DNA of 64,000 nucleotides, from positions 1-64,000 of the forward strand of contig NZ_CDDA01000032.1 of NCBI RefSeq assembly GCF_000819745.1, given 5' to 3'. Both the position numbers and the translations under genes were made by a program. Within the stretch, counting starts at the first letter, position 1; each line of letters opens with the position of its first letter. The notes beneath the pieces were generated by a model. That model did no database searches, had not been told where the DNA came from, and saw only the letters and a list, made by a program, of their open reading frames with translations. Below, piece by piece: positions 47,123 to 55,946 of the stretch. The stretch comes from Aeromonas bestiarum. Its GTDB lineage: Bacteria; Pseudomonadota; Gammaproteobacteria; Enterobacterales; Aeromonadaceae.

Positions 47123-47147
47123 GTGGGTGTCAACACCCACTATTTTT
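47123..47147 (+). terminator. Hairpin with T-tract overlapping the next gene's start
   Basis: Stem GTGGGTG/CACCCAC with loop TCAA, followed by TATTTTTACT. It would act as an intrinsic terminator or attenuator between wecC and the double glycosyltransferase, and it covers the GTG start at 47127, so it could also affect translation. Confidence 0.65.
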
Positions 47148-50100
47148 ACTATGAATGCACGGCAAAAAAAGAAACTTTTAAAAAAGAACATTGTAGCGTC
47201 TCTGAATACTCAAAACCCCTTAATAACAACTGTACCCTCCCATAAAATATCTAACATCGTAGATGAAAAGTCCATCAGCTCATTAAGAGAACAGCTTTCT
47301 CAGATCCACAGTGAAATAAAGAATCAACAAGACCACTTTCATACACTGTCTAAACTTTCTCAAAGAAATCAACACGACTACTTAAAACCACTGATCGCCG
47401 AAAATCAACAATTGGCCAGTTCTCTTGAGAGGACAGGTCTAAACAAGTCTATTTTCAATGCTTTCCGAGAGCAAATATACACATTAGAAAGACAGAATTA
47501 TGAGTTACAAATAGAACTAGAAAGAGAAAAAGAACGGACGGTAAAAGTAAAGAACTCGCTTTCTTTCTTGCTGGGGAACACATTAATAATGTACCGCAAG
47601 AATAATGAAAGCCTATTGTCTTTGTTCAAAAAATTATCTACAATTAAAAAGACTGCAAAAGCGCGCCGACTGCCTGAAAATGCTATAAAAACACCCCCCC
47701 CCCCCTCCTTTAAAAGCAATCTTAGCGTTACCCACAGATACTCAGATTCATCTCTAAAGATAATTCCGACTCTTAATGAGGATGAATACTTACCACTAGA
47801 TAAGGGACCATCTTGGTTCAGCTTTACACCGCACGATTCTGGTGAAATCAGAATTTTATTCTCATTTCATAAATCAGAAAATGTTAAATACAAGGACCTT
47901 CTTGCCCGTATCAGATACCTGGGTATGGATGGCAATGATATATCTGGGGAGATTTCCAATACCTACATATCCGCCACAGTAGGAAGATACGTGTATCTTG
48001 ATACTATAGATGAAGAAAGTAAGGCGCAACTGATACTTACCCCACCTTCTGTAGTAGGCACAATACTAATTGGCCTTCAAACTTGGCAGTCCAAAAATGA
48101 AATTAGAGTATTAAATCGTTTTGAATCAGTCTCAGAAATAAGCAATTCAATTAACCATGATGCTGATGAAGATTTCCTATCTTTAAAAGATGGGGTAAGT
48201 ATTATTATCCCTAGCTTTAAGGGAAATGAGACCATACCTGATATGCTTAACTCGATTGTTGAGCAGTCATTTTCAAAATCATTGATTCAACTTGTTATCA
48301 TCGTTAACGGTGATGATACAAGTTCACTCTCTCTGTATGAGAAATTTAAGAAAACCCATAGGGATATGGATATAGTCGTACATCATGATCCTATCCCTAG
48401 TGCATCAAACGCAAGAAACGTTGGTATTGGATACGCTGACAGGAAGTTCACACTTTTCCTCGATAACGATGACATGTTGTCTGAGAACTATATTCAAGCT
48501 TTGTATAACAAAAGGGCCCCTAGCGCTATTGTCATAGGTGGTATCTATGACATTAACGAACTTGGGCATGTAATTAAAGAAAACAGTGCCAACAACCAAT
48601 ATTTGCTAGCATCAACTAAGCCTTTCATTTCTTACAATGATGTCACTGCAATTACAACTATGATTGCATGCAAACTATTACCTACTCATCACCTTAAAAA
48701 GATAAAATTTGTACCACATCTACGTAGTGGTGAAGACGTTGTATTCTTTTGTGACTACATTGCGAAATTTAAACCTGAAATCAGAGCCGTTGCAGAATCA
48801 GATAATGCTTTCTATATTAGGCGAATAACTCAAAACTCTGTATCAAGACAAAAGTCCACCTTTGATTTCTATGTTCGCCAACGGCTTCAGGTTATAAAAG
48901 AACTAAAGGCTCTACAAGCCATCACTGACGATGACAAACAAGTCAGCTTTATCCAATCAAAAATAAATGCTCAGTGTACATTTATTAAAAAATTCCTCGA
49001 GGAATCACCAGAATATAAAGAAGAGTTACTTCTAGAGTTGAAAGCCCTATCGCTTGAAGACTTTTCGTATGAAGTAATTAATAGAGGGAAAGCAAAGTCT
49101 TTAGTCATATCCTATTGCTTCCCACCCTATGTAGATACAAGTGCTTGTGTTATGGCAAAACGGCTCAGAGCTGAAGGCAAAGTTGTTGATGTTGTACATA
49201 ATAATATGAGCAAGGTGAGAAATGTTTCTAACGATCTTAATCTGCTCGTCAACGACCTTATAGAACAAAGAAAAGTTGTCAACACGCCATCTACCTTTGC
49301 TAACTGGTCAGGTATATATAGTTTTGCTCTCGAAACGCTAAAGTGGGCCACACGAAAACAGTCTGCCTATGAATCGATATATAGTAGGGCAATGTGGCCA
49401 GCATCACACTTTGCTGCATTTGTAGTAAAAAGGGCTAAACCAGAACTCAAATGGATAGCAGAATTTTCTGATCCAATACAGTGGGATATTAAGTCCCAAG
49501 AAAGATATGCAAAACTGGACCTTGACTTTATCAACGATAATGTATTCGGTAAATCAGAAAAGGTCGACGCCCTTATCTTGAAGCACAAAGATAATGACAA
49601 TCTCTATTTTTGGTGTGAACTTCTACCTTATCTGTATGCTGATGAAATAATTTTCACTTGTACTAATCAACGCGACTATATGCTGTCAAAGATTAGCGAT
49701 GAAACGATTAAAAAAGTCGCCTTAGATAAATCAACTATATCACAGCACCCAACATTGAAATCATTCTATTACACTCTTGGAAGTGCTAATTACCCTATAG
49801 ATAACACGGTAAAAAACATAGGTTACTTTGGAGCATTTTACTCTAAGAGAAACCTAGACGATGTAGTTCAGGCTTTAAAAGCCTATAAAAGTAATGGGCA
49901 AAAAAATATTATTCTCCATGTTTTCACAGAGCAGAAGGATGATGCTACAGCCTTTGTTAAAGACAATGATCTTAGTGAATACATTAAGATTAATGGTTAT
50001 TTGGATTATTTGGACTTTCTCAAAGTAATCAATGTATTTGACTGCCTAATAGTTAACGACTCAATAGTAAAAAAAGAAAAGGGAATTAATCCTTATCTTC

Positions 50101-50267
50101 CTTCAAAACTCAGTGACTACATGGGGGTTAAATCTTCTATATGGGCAATTGTTGAAGAAGATAGCGCACTTTCAAAGATTGAAAGCATCCGCTATATGAG
50201 TCAAGCAGGAGATGTCGGTACCGCAACTAGCATCTTAGAACAGATTTCTAAAGAGTCCTTTAAATGA
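47127..50267 (+). CDS. Bifunctional capsule glycosyltransferase (GT2 plus GT4-like)
   Basis: A 1046-residue protein. Residues about 45-170 form a probable coiled coil. A GT2/GT-A domain starts near 356 (GVSIIIPSFKGNETIPDML) with the metal-binding motif LFLDNDDM near 442. A second, GT-B-like half starts near 657 (SLVISYCFPPYVDTSACV) and ends in YLPSKLSDYMGVKSS. Two activities, possibly alternating as in chain polymerases, are inferred. GTG at 47127 has AAGGA seven bases upstream; ATG at 47151 is the alternative. The gene is very AT-rich, unlike kps genes, and carries a (C)12 tract at 47694-47705 near codon 190. Confidence 0.85.
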   Translation: MSTPTIFTMNARQKKKLLKKNIVASLNTQNPLITTVPSHKISNIVDEKSISSLREQLSQIHSEIKNQQDHFHTLSKLSQRNQHDYLKPLIAENQQLASSLERTGLNKSIFNAFREQIYTLERQNYELQIELEREKERTVKVKNSLSFLLGNTLIMYRKNNESLLSLFKKLSTIKKTAKARRLPENAIKTPPPPSFKSNLSVTHRYSDSSLKIIPTLNEDEYLPLDKGPSWFSFTPHDSGEIRILFSFHKSENVKYKDLLARIRYLGMDGNDISGEISNTYISATVGRYVYLDTIDEESKAQLILTPPSVVGTILIGLQTWQSKNEIRVLNRFESVSEISNSINHDADEDFLSLKDGVSIIIPSFKGNETIPDMLNSIVEQSFSKSLIQLVIIVNGDDTSSLSLYEKFKKTHRDMDIVVHHDPIPSASNARNVGIGYADRKFTLFLDNDDMLSENYIQALYNKRAPSAIVIGGIYDINELGHVIKENSANNQYLLASTKPFISYNDVTAITTMIACKLLPTHHLKKIKFVPHLRSGEDVVFFCDYIAKFKPEIRAVAESDNAFYIRRITQNSVSRQKSTFDFYVRQRLQVIKELKALQAITDDDKQVSFIQSKINAQCTFIKKFLEESPEYKEELLLELKALSLEDFSYEVINRGKAKSLVISYCFPPYVDTSACVMAKRLRAEGKVVDVVHNNMSKVRNVSNDLNLLVNDLIEQRKVVNTPSTFANWSGIYSFALETLKWATRKQSAYESIYSRAMWPASHFAAFVVKRAKPELKWIAEFSDPIQWDIKSQERYAKLDLDFINDNVFGKSEKVDALILKHKDNDNLYFWCELLPYLYADEIIFTCTNQRDYMLSKISDETIKKVALDKSTISQHPTLKSFYYTLGSANYPIDNTVKNIGYFGAFYSKRNLDDVVQALKAYKSNGQKNIILHVFTEQKDDATAFVKDNDLSEYIKINGYLDYLDFLKVINVFDCLIVNDSIVKKEKGINPYLPSKLSDYMGVKSSIWAIVEEDSALSKIESIRYMSQAGDVGTATSILEQISKESFK
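47694..47705 (+). repeat. (C)12 mononucleotide tract in a capsule glycosyltransferase gene
   Basis: Twelve consecutive C, reading ACA then four CCC codons then TCC, within an otherwise AT-rich gene, located between the coiled-coil region and the first catalytic domain. The length is in the range used for phase variation. One C fewer leads to a stop about 19 codons later; one C more gives TAA three codons after the tract. Confidence 0.95.
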
Positions 50268-51442
50268 AAAAAATCACCTTTAGTGAAATAGACATCTCCA
50301 GCACTGGATTCAGTACCACAATCATTGAAGAAAGTGACAGTACATGTAACAAGTGGTCTATTTATTTCACTCTAAACAAAGATATAACCGTATATAATGA
50401 TTTAGTTGCGCTATCTTTAAGCACTTTATGTGGTAGAAACAACTACTCCGATATACATATGGACTTAGAAATAAGCTCATATATGTTCAATAAAATAAGA
50501 GATTTCACTTTAAGTAATCTCAGCGCTAGAAGTTTAACTGATAATATAGCGGATTACCTACAAGCTCAAAGGAATGGAGTTACTCTTAATTTTAGTGGTG
50601 GTTTTGACTCATTATCCGCTCTTTGCTTGATGCCAAAAGAAACTAACTTAGTTTCTATGGCCTTTGGTGGTCGCTTTGGGCGAGAGAAGGGTTTTTTCGA
50701 AAAATTCGATCCTATTGTTGTTAGCACAAATATCATTGACACTCCACTAAGAAGTAATTCATGGAGTTTCATGGGAATTGGATCAATACTAACATCCTCA
50801 CATTACAATACAAAATTCAATACATTCGGCGGTATTCTTGAAGCATCACCAAATAACTTTGATAAATCACCAGCAGCGGCAAAAAATGTAACTTTCCCAC
50901 CGTTTTCCGCAGCTGGCATGATTAATGCGCCTTACACTCTAGGTTTGAGTGAAGTGGCAACCATGCATGTTATCGCACAGGCCATGCCCGATATGGTATC
51001 TGAATCTCTTGACTCTCTTGCTGAGCCTGGAACAGAAAAAAGATACCGAAAGCAGGTATTGGCTGAGATTATGACTGCGCGACATGGTGTACAACTCAAT
51101 ATAAATAAGTTGCCAGCACCGACTAAGCAGCATTTCTCGTTTGGTCAAAATTTTGCTGCTGATTTCTTATCGCTCTACATAATTAAACATGCTGGCTATG
51201 ACGTTGCATCAAACACAATAATGAATATCCCACATGAGTTTATAGCGCTTTCTGAAAAGCTAAGCTTGGATTTCTATGAGAGAATAAATACTAATTTCTA
51301 CTTAAATCTACCTAAAGAGCTAAAGTCTCATTTCTATCAAAAGTGTATGATGTATGGTCTAGAACCGTATACAAGAAACGACTGGGATGAGTTCTTGGTA
51401 GTCACAAACCATTTAGCCTCTCATTATAAGATGGCTCTATAA
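50264..51442 (+). CDS. Uncharacterised PP-loop ATPase-like protein in the capsule locus
   Basis: A 392-residue soluble protein that overlaps the preceding gene by four bases. The only recognisable motif is LNFSGGFDSLSAL with SGGFDS at residues 111-116, the pyrophosphate-binding loop of N-type ATP pyrophosphatases (asparagine synthetase, GMP synthetase, ThiI, WbpG/PseA-type sugar amidotransferases). A glutaminase domain is absent. By analogy it may adenylate a carboxyl group, for example of a uronic acid, and form an amide, but this is inference. The gene is AT-rich like its upstream neighbour. The rest of the protein matches nothing I know. Confidence 0.75.
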   Translation: MKKITFSEIDISSTGFSTTIIEESDSTCNKWSIYFTLNKDITVYNDLVALSLSTLCGRNNYSDIHMDLEISSYMFNKIRDFTLSNLSARSLTDNIADYLQAQRNGVTLNFSGGFDSLSALCLMPKETNLVSMAFGGRFGREKGFFEKFDPIVVSTNIIDTPLRSNSWSFMGIGSILTSSHYNTKFNTFGGILEASPNNFDKSPAAAKNVTFPPFSAAGMINAPYTLGLSEVATMHVIAQAMPDMVSESLDSLAEPGTEKRYRKQVLAEIMTARHGVQLNINKLPAPTKQHFSFGQNFAADFLSLYIIKHAGYDVASNTIMNIPHEFIALSEKLSLDFYERINTNFYLNLPKELKSHFYQKCMMYGLEPYTRNDWDEFLVVTNHLASHYKMAL

Positions 51443-51443
51443 C

Positions 51444-52460
51444 ATGTCTAGTCACCTTGACATCATAATTCCATGTACGTTAAGCAACCAAGCCTCAGAT
51501 TACGTTAGAAAAAAACGATTACAGTTGTGTAAGGCTCACCTTAATTATGAGCATGCACAGAATATCATTACCGCCCCTCTCTTCAATCCAGAGGGGATTT
51601 TCTCACCAGGGAAGGCTAGAAATGAATTAATAAATAGCGCAACAGGAAAATTTATTTTCATGTTGGATGTGGATTTATTATCTAGTCCAATATTACTTTC
51701 TCATTTATCAGATAGGATTCACCCCCTAACTCAACACTCACTGTACGAGTTTGAAATGTACCCCTGCCTCTATCTGACCAAGGAAGAGACGGATCGGTTT
51801 GACGGGGACTTTCAAGGTTGCCTGGAATCCTTTCTGCGGGGGGAGAATCACAGGGTAGAAGGTATTGCCCTGGCCAGCAGTTGTTTGCTGCTCAATCGCG
51901 AGTGGTTTTTACAGCTGGGGGGCTTTGACGAACAGTTTGTCGGTCACGGCGGCGAGGATCTGGAGCTGATTGACCGGCTGACCCGACATTATCCCATAGG
52001 GCCAAGACCCGCTGACTATGGCCTGAATATCAAGGCGCAGCATCCGGGGGATTATCAGGGCTTTCGCCGTTATTTCAGTTATTATGCCCTGCCCCATCTG
52101 TTTGCCGGCCGGTTTCTGGTGCACCAGTGGCACCCGAGACCCCTGACTCACCCCTATCACAAACGCAGGGCGGGTAACGACCAGTTGCTGGAACAGATGC
52201 TTGCCCGCACCGAGACGGAACGGGGCCCCCTGAAAGGACCCGTGGTGCCCTGCAATGACCTCAATGGAGAGCTGCCGGACTTTCGGGAGTGGATGATCCG
52301 TCTGCAGGAAGAGGCGGGGTATCCCGTCAATGAGTATCCGGGGTTATTGCGCTGGAAGGATGGCATCAAACCCAAGCGCCCCTTGTGGCGCAAGCTGCGC
52401 AAGCTTTATCTCAATCCGCGTGCTTTTTTCAGAGACATGTTCAAACCCGCATCTCTCTAA
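51444..52460 (+). CDS. Capsule glycosyltransferase (GT2 with GT7-like C-terminal motif)
   Basis: A 338-residue GT-A glycosyltransferase. The N-terminal donor-binding part (LDIIIPCTLS, then the metal motif MLDVDLLSS) is AT-rich, whereas from about 51740 onwards the gene is GC-rich and carries the galactosyltransferase-type motif GGFDEQFVGHGGEDLELIDRL. The gene therefore looks like a recombination joint. It begins one base after the PP-loop gene's stop codon and ends 26 bases before kpsC. It probably adds one sugar of the capsule repeat or primes the chain. Confidence 0.85.
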   Translation: MSSHLDIIIPCTLSNQASDYVRKKRLQLCKAHLNYEHAQNIITAPLFNPEGIFSPGKARNELINSATGKFIFMLDVDLLSSPILLSHLSDRIHPLTQHSLYEFEMYPCLYLTKEETDRFDGDFQGCLESFLRGENHRVEGIALASSCLLLNREWFLQLGGFDEQFVGHGGEDLELIDRLTRHYPIGPRPADYGLNIKAQHPGDYQGFRRYFSYYALPHLFAGRFLVHQWHPRPLTHPYHKRRAGNDQLLEQMLARTETERGPLKGPVVPCNDLNGELPDFREWMIRLQEEAGYPVNEYPGLLRWKDGIKPKRPLWRKLRKLYLNPRAFFRDMFKPASL

Positions 52461-52486
52461 GCTTCATTTTTATCCGAGCAACTTGA

Positions 52487-54574
52487 ATGACTCTATGGAC
52501 ACAATCTGGCGGCATACTGGCCCGCAGCGCGCAGATCAGCGCCTGTCTGGGCCAGCCATTGGCACGTCTCACTCCTGATGCCACTCCTCAACCCGGCGAT
52601 GTCCTGGTGGGTTGGGGCCAGAAGGCCAATACCCGTCAGATTAAACAACAGGCGCAGGCATTGGGCCTGCCCTATTGGCAGCTGGAAGATGGCTTTATCG
52701 GTTATATCGGTCATCCCGCCAGGGGCGGCAAGGCGGTTTCGCTTATCGCAGATCCCGTCGGCATCTATTACGATGCGCGCCAGCCCAGCCAGCTTGAACA
52801 GCTGATTGCCACTCCTGTGGATGACGCTCTGCTTGAGCGGGCGCAGCGACTCATGGGTGAACTGGTGCGCCTCGGGGTGACCAAATACAACTGCTATGCC
52901 ACTCGCCCTGCCGATCCCGCTTGCGATACCTCAGCCCGACTCTCTGCACGAGGTGAGCATGGTGGTTTGCCAGCGGCGCTGGCCCAGCGCCTGCTGCAAG
53001 ACGCCAGACCCAGGGTGCTGCTGGTGGATCAGGTGGCCGGCGATCTCTCCATTCCGGGGGCCCTGGCCAGTGAAGCCGATTTTGTGACCATGGTCGAGGC
53101 GGCGCGTCGCAATCACCCCAATGCCCGTCTGCTGCTGCGCACTCACCCAGACACCCGCTTTGGCAAGAAGAGCGGCGTGCTGGCCCGACTGCAACTGGAT
53201 GATGTGGAAGTGGTTGCCGATCACTGCCATCCCCATGCCCTGCTCAGCCGGGTGGAGGCTGTCTATACCGTCTCTTCCCAGCTCGGATTTGAGGCCCTGC
53301 TGCTCGGCAAGCCGGTGTATTGCTTTGGCATGCCGTTCTACGCCGGCTGGGGCCTGACCTTTGATAGCAAACAGTGCGAGCGACGCGGCACCCACATCTC
53401 GCTGGCTCAGCTGGTCGCAGCGGCGCTCATCCTCTATCCGCGCTATCTGGATCCGGTACTGGGTCAGCGCTGTGAGGTGGAGGAGGTGCTTGCCATCATA
53501 GCGCGCCAGCAAAAGCCCACGCCGCGCTGGCGCAGGCTCTATCTGGTCGGCTTCTCCCTGTGGAAGCGTGCCTTCATGCAGGCGTTCTGCCACCACCTGG
53601 CCGATGAACTGCGCTTTGTGCGCAGACCGCCCAAACGCCTGACCGGTGATGAGCAGGTGCTGGTCTGGGGCAGCCGCCACCCGGACCTCACCTCGGCCAT
53701 CCGGGTGGAGGATGGCTTTATCCGATCCAAAGGGCTGGGCTCCAACCTCTGTCGCCCCTCTTCCCTCTCCATCGATCCGGTCGGGATCTATTTCGACAGC
53801 CGCATGCCAAGCGGGCTCGAACAGTTGCTCAACTATCAGCAACTGACGGAAGCAGACGTCAATCGGGGCGCCGCCCTGATTGAACTGCTCCTGCAGCACA
53901 GGGTCAGCAAGTACAACGTGGGCACGCCACAGCGCTACACGCCCCCTGCCGATGGCCGCCCGCTGGTGCTGGTGGTGGGCCAGGTGGATGGGGATGCCTC
54001 CATCCTGACCGGCAGCCCGACCATTCGCAGCAATGAACAGCTGCTGTGGGCCGTGCGCGCCGCCAAACCAGAGGCGCATATTCTGTTCAAGCCGCACCCG
54101 GATGTAGTGGCAGGCAATCGGGCAGGCGCCATCTCTGCCGCATGCCTGGCAGAGTGTGTCGACAGCCAGGTGCTGGACATAGGGTTGACCAGTCTTTACC
54201 CCCACGTGGACGAGCTGCATACCATGACCTCGCTGAGCGGCTTCGAAGCCCTGGTGCAGGGAGTCGAGGTCACGACCTGGGGCCAGCCCTTCTACAGCGG
54301 CTGGGGACTGACGACAGATGCCCATCCCCCGGCCCGGCGCCAGCGCAGCCTGCCATTGGCGGCGCTGGTTTACCTGACGCTGGTCGCCTATCCACTCTAC
54401 ATCGATTGGCAGACAGGGCTCTGGATAAGTCCGGAGCAGTTGATCCGCCAGCTGGCAGAGCAAGGGCACTCATCGACCCAGAAGTCGAGCCTGTGGCAAC
54501 GTTGGCAGATCAAGCTGAGTTACCTGGCACAGACGCTGTTGCAGCGCCCCTCCCTCCCCCAGTTCATGAGATAA
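52487..54574 (+). CDS. kpsC: Capsule beta-Kdo transferase KpsC
   Basis: A 695-residue dual-module glycosyltransferase that, with KpsS, builds the poly-Kdo linker between lipid and capsule. Two homologous halves are evident: WQLEDGFIGYIG...DPVGIYYDAR in the first and RVEDGFIRSKGLG...DPVGIYFDSR in the second, with FYAGWGLTFD and FYSGWGLTTD closing motifs. E. coli KpsC has 675 residues. GC-rich like kpsMTED and conserved across ABC-dependent capsules. kpsS follows after seven bases. Confidence 0.96.
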   Translation: MTLWTQSGGILARSAQISACLGQPLARLTPDATPQPGDVLVGWGQKANTRQIKQQAQALGLPYWQLEDGFIGYIGHPARGGKAVSLIADPVGIYYDARQPSQLEQLIATPVDDALLERAQRLMGELVRLGVTKYNCYATRPADPACDTSARLSARGEHGGLPAALAQRLLQDARPRVLLVDQVAGDLSIPGALASEADFVTMVEAARRNHPNARLLLRTHPDTRFGKKSGVLARLQLDDVEVVADHCHPHALLSRVEAVYTVSSQLGFEALLLGKPVYCFGMPFYAGWGLTFDSKQCERRGTHISLAQLVAAALILYPRYLDPVLGQRCEVEEVLAIIARQQKPTPRWRRLYLVGFSLWKRAFMQAFCHHLADELRFVRRPPKRLTGDEQVLVWGSRHPDLTSAIRVEDGFIRSKGLGSNLCRPSSLSIDPVGIYFDSRMPSGLEQLLNYQQLTEADVNRGAALIELLLQHRVSKYNVGTPQRYTPPADGRPLVLVVGQVDGDASILTGSPTIRSNEQLLWAVRAAKPEAHILFKPHPDVVAGNRAGAISAACLAECVDSQVLDIGLTSLYPHVDELHTMTSLSGFEALVQGVEVTTWGQPFYSGWGLTTDAHPPARRQRSLPLAALVYLTLVAYPLYIDWQTGLWISPEQLIRQLAEQGHSSTQKSSLWQRWQIKLSYLAQTLLQRPSLPQFMR

Positions 54575-54581
54575 GCCGACC

Positions 54582-55895
54582 ATGAAGATTTTGTTGTTGC
54601 AAGGACCGCTCGGCCCCTTCTTTCAGACCCTGAGCCAGACCCTGAGCGAGGCGGGCCACGAGGTTTACAAGATCCATTTCAATGGCGGCGACGAGTGCTG
54701 GCCCTGCGCAGGCCATAACGAACGCTTCACCGGCAAGCCTGAGACCTGGAACACCTTTTTTCGCCGCTTTATCAAGCGAAATGGTATCGACAGCCTGATC
54801 TGCTACGGCGATTGCCGCTATTACCACCTGCAGGCGATTCGCATCTGCAAGCTGAAGAAGATCGCCGTCTGGGCCATGGAAGAGGGGTATCTGCGCCCGG
54901 ACTATGTGACCCTGGAACAGGGGGGCGTCAATGCCTTCAGCCCGCTCTATGCCAAACGCGACCAGCTGGCCGAGATGGCATGGCCCGCCCCCTATGAGGC
55001 ACCGTTGCAGGTGGGCAAGACCTTTGCCCGCCGCGCCTGGTATGCCAGCCGCTACCACATCAGCAAGAATTTGCTGCGCTGGCGTTATCCGCACTTCGTC
55101 AACCACAGACCCTGGAGCCTGTATCAGGAAGCCAGAGGCTGGGTGGCGGGCGGCCTGGTCAAGTGGTGGTACAGATGGTCGGATCGCTCGCTGCTCAAGG
55201 CGCTGCCCCAGCACAAGGGCCATATCTTCTTCGTGCCCTTGCAGGTCACCGAGGATTTTCAGATAAGAGAGCACTCTGACTTGAGCGGAGTGGAGGAGAT
55301 GGTCGCCCAGGTGATGAACTCCTTTGCCGAGCACGCCCGCAGCGAGGATGTGTTGCTGTTCAAGCACCACCCCATGGACCGGGGTTATGTCAGCTACCAG
55401 TCCCAGATAAACCGGCTGGTGACGCTGCTTGGCTTGGAGGGACGGGTGTTTTATGGCTACGAGTTGCCCCTGCCCACCCTCTATCCGCTGCTCAAGGGGG
55501 TCATAACCATCAACAGCACGGTTGGCCTCTCCGCCCTGCTGCACGATGTGCCGACCTTCTGCATGGGACGGGCCCTGTATGATCTGGCGGGTCTCACCAC
55601 CCGTGGCACCCTGGCTAAGTTCTGGCACAAGCAGAGCCCGGTTTGCAGCGAGACCTTCGAGCGCATGCGCCAGTCCCTGCTCCATCTGACCCAGCTCAAT
55701 GCCAGCTTCTACCGCCACCTGGAACTGAGCGCCATGGCAGTGATGCAGAAGATCCATCAACACAGCGAGCAGGCCCTGCCCGTCAAACAGGGCAAGCAGG
55801 CACTGGCGCCGTCCAGCGTCATAGGCGCCATCGGCGCGCTCAGTGCCCTGGGTTTCATGGCCGAAGAGATGCTGACCCCCATCGCCACCTTGTAA
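54582..55895 (+). CDS. kpsS: Capsule beta-Kdo transferase KpsS
   Basis: A 437-residue KpsS-type enzyme that adds the first Kdo to lysophosphatidylglycerol to start the capsule linker. Motifs include LLQGPLGPFFQTL at the N terminus, AMEEGYLRPDYVTLEQGGVN and FKHHPMDRGY. It is about 48 residues longer than E. coli KpsS because of a C-terminal extension (QALPVKQGKQALAPSSVIGA). Last gene of the capsule operon, followed by a strong terminator. Confidence 0.95.
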   Translation: MKILLLQGPLGPFFQTLSQTLSEAGHEVYKIHFNGGDECWPCAGHNERFTGKPETWNTFFRRFIKRNGIDSLICYGDCRYYHLQAIRICKLKKIAVWAMEEGYLRPDYVTLEQGGVNAFSPLYAKRDQLAEMAWPAPYEAPLQVGKTFARRAWYASRYHISKNLLRWRYPHFVNHRPWSLYQEARGWVAGGLVKWWYRWSDRSLLKALPQHKGHIFFVPLQVTEDFQIREHSDLSGVEEMVAQVMNSFAEHARSEDVLLFKHHPMDRGYVSYQSQINRLVTLLGLEGRVFYGYELPLPTLYPLLKGVITINSTVGLSALLHDVPTFCMGRALYDLAGLTTRGTLAKFWHKQSPVCSETFERMRQSLLHLTQLNASFYRHLELSAMAVMQKIHQHSEQALPVKQGKQALAPSSVIGAIGALSALGFMAEEMLTPIATL

Positions 55896-55910
55896 GCAAC
55901 ACAGAGACAC

Positions 55911-55939
55911 AAAAAAGCCCGCGATTGCGGGCTTTTTTT
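55911..55939. terminator. Terminator of the capsule operon
   Basis: AAAAAAGCCCGC/GCGGGCTTTTTTT with a GATT loop between convergent kpsS and the amino-acid transporter operon; it should work in both directions. Confidence 0.92.
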
Positions 55940-55946
55940 ATGGGGA

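Noticed and set aside
46970-51745. Insertion sequence, integrase or attachment sites bounding the AT-rich cassette
   Set aside because: No transposase, integrase or direct repeats at either edge; the transitions lie inside intact genes, so recombination explains them better.
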